This document shows, one piece after another, positions 33,359 to 43,882 of a stretch of DNA of 64,000 bases. Origin of the DNA: Candidatus Poribacteria bacterium (GTDB lineage Bacteria; Poribacteria; WGA-4E; WGA-3G). A program made the translations under genes and the position numbers. The notes beneath the pieces were generated by a model. That model was not told the origin of the DNA. It worked only from the letters and a program-made list of their open reading frames with translations, and did not search any database. The stretch is taken from the NCBI GenBank assembly GCA_022821965.1, contig JAJECN010000056.1, positions 1-64,000 on the forward strand. Direction: 5' to 3'. Positions within the stretch are counted from its first letter, which is position 1. Each line of letters starts with the position of its first letter.

Positions 33359-35386
33359 TTAGCCGTCTGCATCGACGCGGATGGAGAGTTCTTCTAACTG
33401 TGCATCCGTTACAACGGACGGGGCATGGGTGAGCGGGCAGAGACCTTGTTGTGATTTGGGAAACGCTATAACTTCTCGGATGTTTTCCTCATTTCGCATC
33501 AACATCACCATTCGGTCAAGTCCGGGTGCGATGCCGGCATGCGGGGGTGTGCCATACGCCAACGCCTCTATAAAATAGCCAAACCGACTTTCGACCTCTT
33601 CCGGCGTGATGTCCAGAATGTTGAAGATCTTCTGTTGGATATCCCATTGGTGAATCCTGACGCTTCCGCTACAGATTTCATACCCGTTGCACACGAGATC
33701 GTAGTGTTGGCTCTGGACCTTCCCCGGATCTGTTTCTAACAGCGGTAAAGTCTCTTCCGTCGCGCCTGTGAACAGATGGTGGTAAGGTTCGTAGCGGTTC
33801 TCTTCTTCATTCCATTCAAACAGTGGGTAATCGACAATCCACAAGAAGTTGTATTGGGATTCATCAATAAGGTTGAGTTTTTTGCCAAGATGAAGGCGGA
33901 GATTACCGAGTGCATCCGCGACGATCTTCGGTTTGTCAGCAACAAAGAACATGATGTCCCCCGGCTGCGCGCCGGTTCTCTCTTGCGCGGTTTCAAGTTG
34001 CTCTGTTGTGAAGAACTTGACAATCCCGGATGAGAAACCTTCTGACGTGACTTTGACCCACGCCAAGCCTTTTGCGCGGTAGGTGGCGACAAATTCGGTC
34101 AAGTCATCGATGTCTTTGCGTGAAAAGTCTGCCCCACCGGGTGCAGCGATGGCTTTGACTTCTCCGCCGCTTTCCAAGGTGCGCGTGAACACTTGAAAAT
34201 CACAGTCCGCCATAACATCTGAGAGGTCGGTGAGTTCCATGCCGAACCGCGTGTCCGGTTTGTCGTTTCCGAAGCGTGCCATTGATTCATGATAGGGTAG
34301 ACGTAGGAAGGGTGTTTGGACAGGAATGCCACCCGCGTCCTCAAATATTCGTTTCATCAACCCCTCGGTCACCTCAAGTACATCGTCCATCCCTGCGAAG
34401 GACATTTCAATATCAAGCTGTGTGAACTCCAACTGCCTATCGGCACGAGTATCCTCATCGCGGAAGCATCGGGCGATCTGGAAATATCGGTCAACGCCGC
34501 TCATCATGAGAATCTGTTTAAACTGCTGGGGTGATTGCGGGAGTGCATAGAACCGACCGGGATAATGACGACTCGGCACAAGGACATCGCGTGCCCCTTC
34601 AGGTGTGCTGTTCATCAAAATGGGTGTCTCAATTTCAAGAAAACCCTGCTCGTTCATGTAGTTACGTGCTGCGAGCGCTGCCTGATGCCGCATTGCCAAA
34701 GTTTTTTGCATATCGGGACGACGCAAATCGATGAACCGATAGCGCATCCGAATGTCTTCCGCCACGTCAATATCGTCTTCAACGGGGAACGGCGGTGTTT
34801 TGGCAGTATTTAGAATCTGCAGAGAATCCACAGCGACCTCGATCTCACCCGTATCAAGTTCTGGATTGACCGTGCCTTGGTAGATGCTGATACCGTTTTC
34901 CTCGTTCTTAATGTGATAGGTCCGATTATTTTCGACATCGGTGAGCAGCCATCGCGCGTCAGCGACTCGGGTTGCGACCTCAATTTCTTCGGAAAGGGTG
35001 TATTTAGTGTCAACATCCGAAAACAGTGCCCGGAATGCGGGGGAAAGGGTGCCATCGGCGAGTTCTGCCTGATACACTGCATCTGCGTGGAAGAGCAATT
35101 CGCCTGGATCACGTTCACGGACGGTGCCGCTGATATTCAGTACAAATTCACCTCTAACAGCATCGGCGAGGGCGTGTGCTTCTTCGTCAATTTGTGGATC
35201 AAAGACGACTTGTGTGATGCCTGTCCTATCGCGTAAATCGACGAAGATGACCCCACCGTGATCGCGGCGACGTTTGACCCAACCGTTGAGTTGCGCGGTC
35301 GTTCCCGCATCGGTTAAGCGTAGGTCCCCACAATAATGGGTTCGTTTTAAACAAGGCGATGTGGCTTCTTGGGTTTCTTGAGACAT
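33359..35386 (-). CDS. aspS: Aspartyl-tRNA synthetase with insertion in the anticodon-binding domain
   Basis: Charges tRNA-Asp. The 675-residue protein is of the bacterial type with OB-fold anticodon domain (GWVKRRRDHGGVIFVDLRD, about 35-53), class II catalytic core (GFLEIETPIL motif 1; LPQSPQQFKQ; FRDEDTRADRQLEFTQLD motif 2; GIAPGLDRMVML motif 3) and the GAD insertion domain. Bacterial AspRS is usually about 590 residues; the surplus is one block of about 78 residues (93-170) inside the OB domain, just before GTVNPELDTGEIEV. The block has ARWLLTDVENNRTYHIK and looks beta-rich. It is not derived from the nearby palindromic repeats as far as I can see. Start ATG 35386 with AAGGGA upstream. Confidence 0.95.
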   Translation of the reverse strand: MSQETQEATSPCLKRTHYCGDLRLTDAGTTAQLNGWVKRRRDHGGVIFVDLRDRTGITQVVFDPQIDEEAHALADAVRGEFVLNISGTVRERDPGELLFHADAVYQAELADGTLSPAFRALFSDVDTKYTLSEEIEVATRVADARWLLTDVENNRTYHIKNEENGISIYQGTVNPELDTGEIEVAVDSLQILNTAKTPPFPVEDDIDVAEDIRMRYRFIDLRRPDMQKTLAMRHQAALAARNYMNEQGFLEIETPILMNSTPEGARDVLVPSRHYPGRFYALPQSPQQFKQILMMSGVDRYFQIARCFRDEDTRADRQLEFTQLDIEMSFAGMDDVLEVTEGLMKRIFEDAGGIPVQTPFLRLPYHESMARFGNDKPDTRFGMELTDLSDVMADCDFQVFTRTLESGGEVKAIAAPGGADFSRKDIDDLTEFVATYRAKGLAWVKVTSEGFSSGIVKFFTTEQLETAQERTGAQPGDIMFFVADKPKIVADALGNLRLHLGKKLNLIDESQYNFLWIVDYPLFEWNEEENRYEPYHHLFTGATEETLPLLETDPGKVQSQHYDLVCNGYEICSGSVRIHQWDIQQKIFNILDITPEEVESRFGYFIEALAYGTPPHAGIAPGLDRMVMLMRNEENIREVIAFPKSQQGLCPLTHAPSVVTDAQLEELSIRVDADG

Positions 35387-35593
35387 TGTTAGATATTCCC
35401 TTGCCTATTTACCAGATGCAAGGGTTCCTCCTATTCAGAAATTCCCACCATTTACGGTAGGTATTTTACATCATTAAACACCGAATCGTTTCCGAAATTC
35501 ACATCAAAAACTGTGTCTGCCCAATGGGTAAAATCGTTTAGGTAGTTAGTCTTGATAACATCAGAAACGATGGGTGGATGTCAGTGAAAAATA

Positions 35594-38500
35594 TTATCTT
35601 TTAAGTTGTTCAAGTTCACTTTGAATCTGTTCTTTGGCACTCAGTAGATCGCTCGGGTCTGCGGTGCCACGGATGACCTTATCAATCGCTTTCAAAGCGT
35701 TGTTGTAGGACTCTATCTGTTTCTCTGGTTGATTCATAGCGGCGTAAACGTTTCCGAGAACGTAATAGGACCGCCACGAATTGACATCCGCTGCGATGCC
35801 CTTCTTTCCATATTTTTCGGCTTCGGTTATGTTTTCCAATTGCAGATGGAGGCCCGCCATTGCCGCAAAAATGGGTGCTGGCAATTGCAAATCCGTCTCT
35901 TGTCGTTCAAGCCGTTCGTAAGTGCGAAGCGCGTCTTTGTAGCGTTCTTGGCGTTCATACAATGGACCTAAGAGCAGATAGACCTCAAATCTCTTCGGAT
36001 CGCGTCTGAGTAATTCCTCCAACTCCGTTGCTGCCTTTCCAAGTTCACCCTGCATTTCATACAACGTTGCGAGATGGAGGTGTCCCTGAATATCATCAGG
36101 GTTTTGTGCCATCGTCTGTTGTACCTGCCGTTCAATCTGTTGGAGTTCTTCCTGCTCACCTTCGCGAATTAAACCTGCGACGACCCCAAAGTTATAGCGA
36201 ATTGTCTCGTCAACAGGATTGAGTTCCACCGCTTCGTTCATGAGTGCCGCGGCGTTTTGATACTGCGCGCTCGCATAAGCAATTTGCCCACGAATCAATC
36301 TCTGTGTGGCTCTAAAGTAGGTGTCAAGCTTCTCTCGTGCCCCCCGTTTCTCTGCGAGTGTCGCGCCGTAGTTTGTGAGGTAAGGCAGCACCCGTTCCCG
36401 ATATTCTGCCATCCCTTTAATGTTTTGTGTTGTCGTGCCTACCAAATCCGCCCCACGGAAAAATTCCAATCGAGGGCGATTGTCTGTGTGGATAGGTCCG
36501 ATGCCTGCGTATTTACGTACGTTCTCAGGTCCCATCATGAATGAATCGAGCAGCGACATTCCATCCAGATCATCGGCAGCAAGCCCTTCACGAATACTCG
36601 CTATCTGTGAGCGTTCGATGAAGTTTTTGTAGTCAATCCGCAGCGGTTCAAGGGTGCCGATAAGAATCACAAAATCGGGTGTGTACTTATACCAGAGTGT
36701 TGTGTGCGGGAACACCTCAATGAAGGTGCGCACAATCATCTTATAGTGTGCCTCTGGCAAGCGATGCAACGGCACCCATTGACACATAATCCCATCTTCG
36801 CTCAAAATCCGACGACACAAACGGTAGAAATCGGCGGTGTAAATATTGGAGCTCCCCGCACTGACGAGCGGATGGATGATACCCGTCGAGATCATATCGT
36901 ATTTGGTTTTTGTCATCAGGATATGGTTTCGCCCATCGTTGAGCCTATAGTTAAATTGAGGGTTTTCAAACACATTCCCGTTGACGTGTGTGAAATACTT
37001 CTGTGCAGCGGAAATTACGCCGCTGGACAATTCCACTGCGTCAACTTGCACCCCGTGCTGTGTTATGGAATACGAAGTAAGCCCCATACCGAACCCGACG
37101 ACGAGTGCACGTTTCGGACGTGGATGTAATAGCAACGGTAGATGTGCGATGACGCGATGCGACGGTGAATCCCAACGTGAGGCATCCGCTGCCTGATTTG
37201 TGTCTACATAGAGACGATAGACCCCTTCATCATCTTTCAACGTTGTTACGGTCGCGTCCACCTCTTCGTTGTAATCAACGAGCGTATCGCCAGGGCGTTG
37301 CGTTTTGAAAATGGCACTTTTTAGAAAGAGCGGTTGATTCACGGTGAGCAACATGATAACAGCCATTCCAGCGTTGAGGATCGGCATCCCGATACTTACG
37401 CCTTGTAAGAGCGATTTTCCAGTTTCAGCCCGCCATTCGCCTTTCAAAACAAGCAAGCACCCGATGCCTGTGTTCAAGGCGACTGTCAGCACGATACTCG
37501 GTCGGATACCCAGAAGTGGGATCAGGATGAATCCGGCACAGAACGCCCCCAGAATGCTCCCGACTGTGTTGACAGCATAGACGTTCCCAATGCTCCTGCC
37601 TAATTGACGCGCGCTGCCAGTATAGATTTTCGTCACAAGCGGAAAACTTGTGCCCATCAAAAACGTTGGAAGGCACATCACAAGGAAACAGGAAAAGAAT
37701 GCCCAGAATCTACTTCCGCCGAAGGTGGACTGGAACGCGCGACTCATACCGTACAACTCCTCAAACGCTGGCATTAGGATCAGCGCGAAAAGTCCGATAC
37801 CGAGTTGAACGATACCGAAAATTGCTACAGGTTGTTTAATCCGATCAACCCAGCGTGCAAACACCATACTCCCCAGTGCGATGCCGAACAGAAACGCAGC
37901 AAGCATCGTCGCGAACGCATACGTTGTGCTTCCGAGAAAGAAGACCATGATGCGTGTCCACAAGACTTCATACGCCAAAGCACAGAACCCGGAGATGCCT
38001 ATTGCCCATAATACCAATTTAGAGTTGTCGGTTATCGATTGTCGATTGTCAGTTAAAGAGGGCTCTGGTTCAACTGGTATCTCTCTTAACTGATGATTGA
38101 CATCTTCTGTTTCCGAAACCTTCTGTGATAATGCTAATGCAACCGCCGCCACACCGAAATTGATAGCGATACCGACACCGAGTGTCCATCGAACACCTAA
38201 CGCCTCAATTAGGAGGAAGCCTGCTGCAACTGTGCCGATGACTGCGCCGAATGTGTTCAACGCGTACAGGATTCCGATGTTGGTGCCGAGCTGCTCCAAC
38301 CTTTTCACAAAAAATCGAGTTAGCACCGGTAAAGTCCCACCCATCAGTGTGGAAGGGATTAGTAGGACCCCGAACGTTAGCACGAACCGGATGAGCGAGA
38401 GGGTGTAGAACTCTGATGTGATATTGCGATGAATCAAGACATAGATGGCACTCAATGCCCCTAAAATGAGGGGCCAGACAAGGCAGAACGCACCGATACC

Positions 38501-38737
38501 GACTTCCAAGAGCGCGTAAATCCGCAACGGTGATTGCGTGCTTTCGTCAATCTTCCGACCGAAGTAGTAGCTGCCGAGCGCAAGCCCTGCCATAAACGCT
38601 GTCAGGACGGTGCTCGTCGCGAAGACGGTGCTTCCGAAGATGAGCGTGAGCTGCCGCATCCAGATGACTTCATAGATGAGTCCGCTGGCACCGGAGAGAA
38701 TGAAGATGAGCCAAACGATGGGTTTGATATATCGCAT
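35594..38737 (-). CDS. MFS-like / spermidine-synthase-like / TPR fusion protein
   Basis: A 1047-residue inner-membrane protein. Two similar blocks of six to seven membrane segments (about 1-205 and 240-460), each opening with SGFCALAYEVLWTR or its twin SGASGLIYEVIWMRQ, are followed by a spermidine-synthase-like Rossmann domain (about 500-760: VVGFGMGLTSYSI, VDAVELSSGVI, YRLNDGRNHI) and a C-terminal array of about five tetratricopeptide repeats (about 810-1040). The family is common in planctomycetes and related lineages; actual aminopropyl transfer is doubtful since the key acidic residues of SpeE are not clear here. The linker between the two membrane blocks (211-239, LTDNRQSITDNS) looks like a translated palindromic repeat. 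Confidence 0.9.
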   Translation of the reverse strand: MRYIKPIVWLIFILSGASGLIYEVIWMRQLTLIFGSTVFATSTVLTAFMAGLALGSYYFGRKIDESTQSPLRIYALLEVGIGAFCLVWPLILGALSAIYVLIHRNITSEFYTLSLIRFVLTFGVLLIPSTLMGGTLPVLTRFFVKRLEQLGTNIGILYALNTFGAVIGTVAAGFLLIEALGVRWTLGVGIAINFGVAAVALALSQKVSETEDVNHQLREIPVEPEPSLTDNRQSITDNSKLVLWAIGISGFCALAYEVLWTRIMVFFLGSTTYAFATMLAAFLFGIALGSMVFARWVDRIKQPVAIFGIVQLGIGLFALILMPAFEELYGMSRAFQSTFGGSRFWAFFSCFLVMCLPTFLMGTSFPLVTKIYTGSARQLGRSIGNVYAVNTVGSILGAFCAGFILIPLLGIRPSIVLTVALNTGIGCLLVLKGEWRAETGKSLLQGVSIGMPILNAGMAVIMLLTVNQPLFLKSAIFKTQRPGDTLVDYNEEVDATVTTLKDDEGVYRLYVDTNQAADASRWDSPSHRVIAHLPLLLHPRPKRALVVGFGMGLTSYSITQHGVQVDAVELSSGVISAAQKYFTHVNGNVFENPQFNYRLNDGRNHILMTKTKYDMISTGIIHPLVSAGSSNIYTADFYRLCRRILSEDGIMCQWVPLHRLPEAHYKMIVRTFIEVFPHTTLWYKYTPDFVILIGTLEPLRIDYKNFIERSQIASIREGLAADDLDGMSLLDSFMMGPENVRKYAGIGPIHTDNRPRLEFFRGADLVGTTTQNIKGMAEYRERVLPYLTNYGATLAEKRGAREKLDTYFRATQRLIRGQIAYASAQYQNAAALMNEAVELNPVDETIRYNFGVVAGLIREGEQEELQQIERQVQQTMAQNPDDIQGHLHLATLYEMQGELGKAATELEELLRRDPKRFEVYLLLGPLYERQERYKDALRTYERLERQETDLQLPAPIFAAMAGLHLQLENITEAEKYGKKGIAADVNSWRSYYVLGNVYAAMNQPEKQIESYNNALKAIDKVIRGTADPSDLLSAKEQIQSELEQLKR
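38018..38107 (-). repeat. Palindromic repeat copy translated in frame inside the MFS/SpeE-like gene
   Basis: On the plus strand: GTTATCGATTGTCGATTGTCAG, TTAAAGAGGG, then TCTCTCTTAACTGATGATTGACA; the TCAGTTAAAGAG and CTCTTAACTGA arms face each other. The same words make up the intergenic copies at 30660 and 33175. No stop arises in the reading frame. Confidence 0.75.
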
Positions 38738-38894
38738 TTCTTGTCTATACTATAAACATTTCGTCGTTACATGACTAATCAAGTTCTTACATATATGATA
38801 CGTTAGTTGACCGCAGAATTTCAAGTAGAATCCTCTATCTTCTCAGGGCATCCGGTTTTTTATAGCCTTCAATAAACATATTAGTCGGTAAACT

Positions 38895-40490
38895 CTATGT
38901 CTGTTGTGAGGGAGCTTCTTGGACAACAGGAATGACGTAACTCCGAATTATCAAACCTTCTATTGTCTCTGTTTCTGCACGGGGTTCTGGCTCGGCGCGA
39001 TGATCGAAGACGACGTAGTATCCTTCACACACGCCCTCCAGTTTGAGATATGCGGCGAGTTGTTTTTTGCCAGCCTGATAGGACCGGGGTCCCTCACATA
39101 TCTTGGTCTCAACGATGTATTTTTTAGCGTTGTGGAGGATGACGAGGTCCATCCTGCCACGTCCGGTTTGAACTTCAAGATACATTGTCCCGCGGATTAA
39201 ACTAACGAACTGGTCAAGATAGGCATAGAGAAGATCTTGCCCGACGTATTCTTTCGGTGTCTCTGGGACTTGGAGTATCCGAAATCCCACGCGAGCAATA
39301 AAATCTCGGAAGTTGTCAAGAAGCATCTCTATATTAATCTGCCCCGTGGGCGTGAGATAGTCGGGAAAATCGGTATCTTCAGGGAAGTAATCTTTTTCTA
39401 ACCCGTTCACTATAGGTCTGAATGTTTGTAGGATGCAGTAGTGATAAATCGGGTTGATGATCTCACAACGATCGTCAACCCCTCTCTTGATTACGCCGTA
39501 AGTGGCGAGTTCGCTGATGATTTCTTGGCGTAAGTTAAAACGGACTCCTCTCTCGTAAGAAACGATTTCCATCAGAATGTTTTTAAAACGCGGGTCCCTG
39601 TGAATATTCGTCACCAGATGTGTAAGGTTGGTGTTATTTTCTTCAAGAATTTCTGCGTGTGCTTTTGAAAAGTGCGTCATTGTAATCGTCTCGGTTTTCG
39701 GAACGTTCATCTCCTCGGTAAGGATTTGCGCGAACCGATTGACGAGGAACGGCTGTCCGGCAGTCTGTCTGTGAATATTCTCAACAACCTCGGGTGCGAA
39801 GGCTTGACCGACTTCATGCGTATACTGTCCAAGAAGTTCGCTGACCTGCTCAACCGTGAAGTTAGGCAAGGTGAACTCGTCCTGGATATTGAAGGGCGAA
39901 ATAGAGCGGTCTAAATTGAGCTGCGCGATGTTCTTAACGCCTACAATGCCAACACTGTAGGGACATTGGCTCATAGAACTGTGAACATAGATATTACGGA
40001 GTGAACGAAGGAAACCTCTCACAGCATCACGCGGGATACCATCAAACTCGTCAATGACGAGGACAAGTTTCTCATCTCCGAGAAAAGCCCCGAACTCTTG
40101 CAAGAATTCAAGCATCGCTACGTGGTCTGATAGCTTTGTGTCCTCCAAGAATCGACTTAAGGCTTCGGAAGGCGTGATGCCGCGCTTTTGGAATACGCGC
40201 TTAATCTCTTCGTAAATTCTTTTGTAGAGCGATGCATAGAAATCAGGAGCGGTATAGTCTTCATATACCTCAAAGTTGAGTTCAATCGGGAAGTAGGTTT
40301 CTGAGGTATCAGATGCCAGGGAGTCAAGTGCCCATTGGAAGAACGTTGTTTTGCCTGTCTGCCGAGGTGCAAAGATAACTATATATCGTCCCAGTTTGAC
40401 GCGTTTGATGAAATCAGCGAGTTCCGCTTCGCGTGAGACGACGTAATGTTCTTTGGGATTAACGGGTCCATAAGTGCCAAATGTTTTCAT
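38895..40490 (-). CDS. AAA-like ATPase fused to PD-(D/E)XK nuclease-like domain
   Basis: A 531-residue protein. The N-terminal STAND/AAA-like ATPase has Walker A APRQTGKTT (41-49), Walker B VLVIDEFD (141-148) and a winged-helix-like region after about 240. The C-terminal part (about 400-510) has the nuclease-fold pattern Asp in GRGRMDLVI, Glu-x-Lys in KYIVETKI and a following helix QAGKKQLAAYL. This architecture (ATPase plus PD-(D/E)XK, related to DUF1703 proteins) is widespread with many paralogues in anaerobes and Poribacteria-like genomes, and its function is unknown; mobile or defence-related roles have been suggested for relatives. AAAGGA precedes ATG 40490. Confidence 0.85.
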   Translation of the reverse strand: MKTFGTYGPVNPKEHYVVSREAELADFIKRVKLGRYIVIFAPRQTGKTTFFQWALDSLASDTSETYFPIELNFEVYEDYTAPDFYASLYKRIYEEIKRVFQKRGITPSEALSRFLEDTKLSDHVAMLEFLQEFGAFLGDEKLVLVIDEFDGIPRDAVRGFLRSLRNIYVHSSMSQCPYSVGIVGVKNIAQLNLDRSISPFNIQDEFTLPNFTVEQVSELLGQYTHEVGQAFAPEVVENIHRQTAGQPFLVNRFAQILTEEMNVPKTETITMTHFSKAHAEILEENNTNLTHLVTNIHRDPRFKNILMEIVSYERGVRFNLRQEIISELATYGVIKRGVDDRCEIINPIYHYCILQTFRPIVNGLEKDYFPEDTDFPDYLTPTGQINIEMLLDNFRDFIARVGFRILQVPETPKEYVGQDLLYAYLDQFVSLIRGTMYLEVQTGRGRMDLVILHNAKKYIVETKICEGPRSYQAGKKQLAAYLKLEGVCEGYYVVFDHRAEPEPRAETETIEGLIIRSYVIPVVQEAPSQQT

Positions 40491-40546
40491 GATCCTTTAC
40501 CGTAGAATTGTGGATATATCTATTTGGACAGCAGATGCCGCGAAAA

Positions 40547-41368
40547 CTATTTGTCCTCTGTTAATTTTTTTTCAAGACGTTCAATGTGCCGATACGTTGT
40601 AGAGAAAATTATGTCCAGTGTGGCGATGTCGCGTGCCTCCAGTGGGGCGCGTGAGAAGACCCGACGCAACGATTTCAGATACGTCTCCCATTCATGGTTA
40701 TATGGCGTTACTCCGACTTTATCCAATAGGCGAGTCACGCGCTCGTAGAATTCTTCCAAGGCATTTACTTCGGCGTAGTCGATTTCGGATGGTGGATACT
40801 CGTTCAGACTCGCGACGAAGACCTCATAGGCAAAGATTTGGACTGCCTGCGCCAAGTTCAGAGATGGGTTTTTCGTAGCCATCGGTACGCTTGCGGTCAA
40901 CTGGCAGAGACTCATCTGATCGGTGGACAAGCCAAAGTCTTCGCGTCCAAAAAGCAGTGCGACCGATTTATCCTGCGAAATTGTAGCGATCGTTTGCGCC
41001 GCTTCGCGGGCAGGTACGGGCTGTGGTAGACGTACATCGCGGCGACGGTGTGTCGTCCCCACCAGATATTGGATGCCGTCAAGTGCGTCTTTCAGTTCAG
41101 GAACGACGTGGCAATTTTCGAGAATATCCTTCGCACCGTGTGCCATATACCACGCTGCATCGACATCTTGGAATGGCACAGGATTTACCAGATAGAGCTG
41201 CGACAGCCCCATACCCTTCACGACTCTGGCGACAGAGCCGATATTTCCAGGTTCGCGTGGTTCAAAGAGGATGACTCGAATGTTACCGAGATTCTCCGGC
41301 ACTGCGACAGGGATAGCACGGAAATTCCCGGTAGGTTGATACGATTTTTTATGGGTGTCTGTGGACAT
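40547..41368 (-). CDS. trmJ: SPOUT-family RNA methyltransferase (TrmJ-like)
   Basis: Methylates the 2'-O of a nucleotide in tRNA (position 32 in TrmJ). The 273-residue protein has all three SPOUT motifs: NIGSVARVVKGMG (motif 1), ALLFGREDFGLS (motif 2) and MATKNPSLNLAQAVQIFAYE (motif 3, knot). The C-terminal helical extension (from about 200) is as in TrmJ. I took ATG 41368; an ATG at 41395 would add nine residues. Located upstream of the ATPase-nuclease gene and divergent from gap. Confidence 0.88.
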   Translation of the reverse strand: MSTDTHKKSYQPTGNFRAIPVAVPENLGNIRVILFEPREPGNIGSVARVVKGMGLSQLYLVNPVPFQDVDAAWYMAHGAKDILENCHVVPELKDALDGIQYLVGTTHRRRDVRLPQPVPAREAAQTIATISQDKSVALLFGREDFGLSTDQMSLCQLTASVPMATKNPSLNLAQAVQIFAYEVFVASLNEYPPSEIDYAEVNALEEFYERVTRLLDKVGVTPYNHEWETYLKSLRRVFSRAPLEARDIATLDIIFSTTYRHIERLEKKLTEDK

Positions 41369-41444
41369 GTCAATAGGGTATCTGAAATTATTCAAATTGT
41401 CAAGTCAAATTGCCTCAGAGCGGTCAAATCCGTTAACAACGCGT

Positions 41445-41473
41445 TTGCAATTTACTGCAGTTTAGAGTATAAT
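41445..41473 (+). promoter_or_regulatory. Promoter of the gap-tpiA-secG unit
   Basis: TTGCAA (41445-41450) and TATAAT (41468-41473), 17-base spacer. Leader of about 180 bases to ATG 41661 without an obvious riboswitch. Confidence 0.65.
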
Positions 41474-41549
41474 TAAAAAAGATGTAAATCGTAAGACTTG
41501 AATAATAGCAAATCAAGGAGTATCGCTTGCAAGCCCGTATTGTGAATAG

Positions 41550-42665
<1,116 letters not shown>

Positions 42666-42676
42666 TGGAAGGAACT

Positions 42677-43432
42677 ATGAGAACACCTATCATTGCAGGG
42701 AATTGGAAACTAAACAAAACGATTTCAGAGGCGGTCGCGCTCACAACAGCGTTAAAGGCATTAGTTGCAGACGACACCGGCGTTGAAATTATCGTAGCAC
42801 CTCCGTTCACCGCACTTGCTGCGGTTAGTGACACTATAGCCGACAGTAACATTTGCCTTGCTGCCCAAGATGTTTATTCAGAAGACAGTGGTGCATTTAC
42901 CGGCGAAGTCTCAGCACCAATGCTAAAAGATGCCGGATGTGACTACGCCATTATCGGGCACTCGGAGCGGCGGCAATACTTCGGTGAAACAAATGATAGC
43001 GTCAATCAGAAAACGAAAGCGGCGTTAGCACACGATTTAAAGCCGATTATCTGTGTCGGTGAACAGCTTGAAGAACGAGAAGCCAATCAAACAGAAGCAG
43101 TGATTGAGAGTCACGTCACGGGAGGTATTGCGGGTTTATCCGCTGCCGACCTGTTGTCTTGTGTTATCGCTTACGAACCGGTTTGGGCAATCGGCACTGG
43201 AGAAACCGCTACGCCCGTCCAAGCACAGGCGGTTCATAATTTCATCCGAGGGCTGCTGACGAAAGCCCACTCGGCAGAAATCGCATCACAGATATGTATT
43301 CAATACGGTGGTAGTGTGAAGCCGGAAAATGCGGCAGAACTGATAGCACAGCCTGACGTGGACGGTGCTCTTGTCGGCGGTGCAAGCCTTGAAGCGGAAT
43401 CGTTTGCACAAATCGTGCGAAATGTTCAATAG
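42677..43432 (+). CDS. tpiA: Triosephosphate isomerase
   Basis: Interconverts dihydroxyacetone phosphate and glyceraldehyde 3-phosphate. 251 residues with the full set: Asn-Trp-Lys in AGNWKLNK, catalytic His in IIGHSERR, catalytic Glu in [11 protein letters not shown] and the phosphate loop YGGSVKP. The ATG at 42677 has GGAAGGA immediately upstream; the ATG at 42665 overlapping the gap stop would add four residues. In many bacteria pgk stands between gap and tpiA; here it is missing from the unit. Confidence 0.97.
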   Translation: MRTPIIAGNWKLNKTISEAVALTTALKALVADDTGVEIIVAPPFTALAAVSDTIADSNICLAAQDVYSEDSGAFTGEVSAPMLKDAGCDYAIIGHSERRQYFGETNDSVNQKTKAALAHDLKPIICVGEQLEEREANQTEAVIESHVTGGIAGLSAADLLSCVIAYEPVWAIGTGETATPVQAQAVHNFIRGLLTKAHSAEIASQICIQYGGSVKPENAAELIAQPDVDGALVGGASLEAESFAQIVRNVQ

Positions 43433-43450
43433 GAAGGAGGAAATGAGCAA

Positions 43451-43849
43451 ATGGAAATTATCATGGGTTTTATCGTGTTTCTCTTTGTGCCAATCTGTGT
43501 TGTGCTGACGCTGATTATTCTGTTGCAGGACAGCAAAGGCGAAGGGCTTTCATCGAGCGCGTTTGGTGGTGCGGAAATGCAGTCTGTCCTCGGAGGACGC
43601 GGTGCAGCGACCTTTCTGAGTAAGCTGACGACATGGCTCGCTATCGGGTTTATGGTTATTTCACTGTTACTCATGCGTTTCTACGGTGAAGACAGCGGCA
43701 GTGAACTCACACCGATCGAGCAGGAAACGACACAGGAAGCCACAACCGAACCTGTTGATACTACAGGTGGAGAGACTGTTGAAACCCCAACAGATGAAAG
43801 CAGTGGGGATGACTCAAAGACAGAGATTGATAGCGGGACCACAGAATAG
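43451..43849 (+). CDS. secG: Preprotein translocase subunit SecG
   Basis: Small subunit of the SecYEG channel. 132 residues with the two membrane segments (about 4-25 and 57-77), the conserved LLQDSKGEGLSSSAFGG loop and FLSKLTTWLAIGFM. The C-terminal 50 residues are an acidic, Thr/Glu-rich low-complexity tail, longer than in most SecG proteins. Strong AAGGAGG ribosome binding site; directly after tpiA as in many genomes. Confidence 0.95.
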   Translation: MEIIMGFIVFLFVPICVVLTLIILLQDSKGEGLSSSAFGGAEMQSVLGGRGAATFLSKLTTWLAIGFMVISLLLMRFYGEDSGSELTPIEQETTQEATTEPVDTTGGETVETPTDESSGDDSKTEIDSGTTE

Positions 43850-43882
43850 CCTCGCTTGCGTTCATAAACACGTAGGAGATCA

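Noticed and set aside
35594-38737. Genuine spermidine synthase
   Set aside because: The Rossmann domain is recognisable, but it is embedded in a membrane/TPR fusion and the acidic substrate residues of SpeE are not clear, so polyamine synthesis is not claimed.
41048-41476. 142-codon plus-strand frame overlapping the 5' part of trmJ
   Set aside because: Antisense to conserved SPOUT motifs and without a ribosome binding site.
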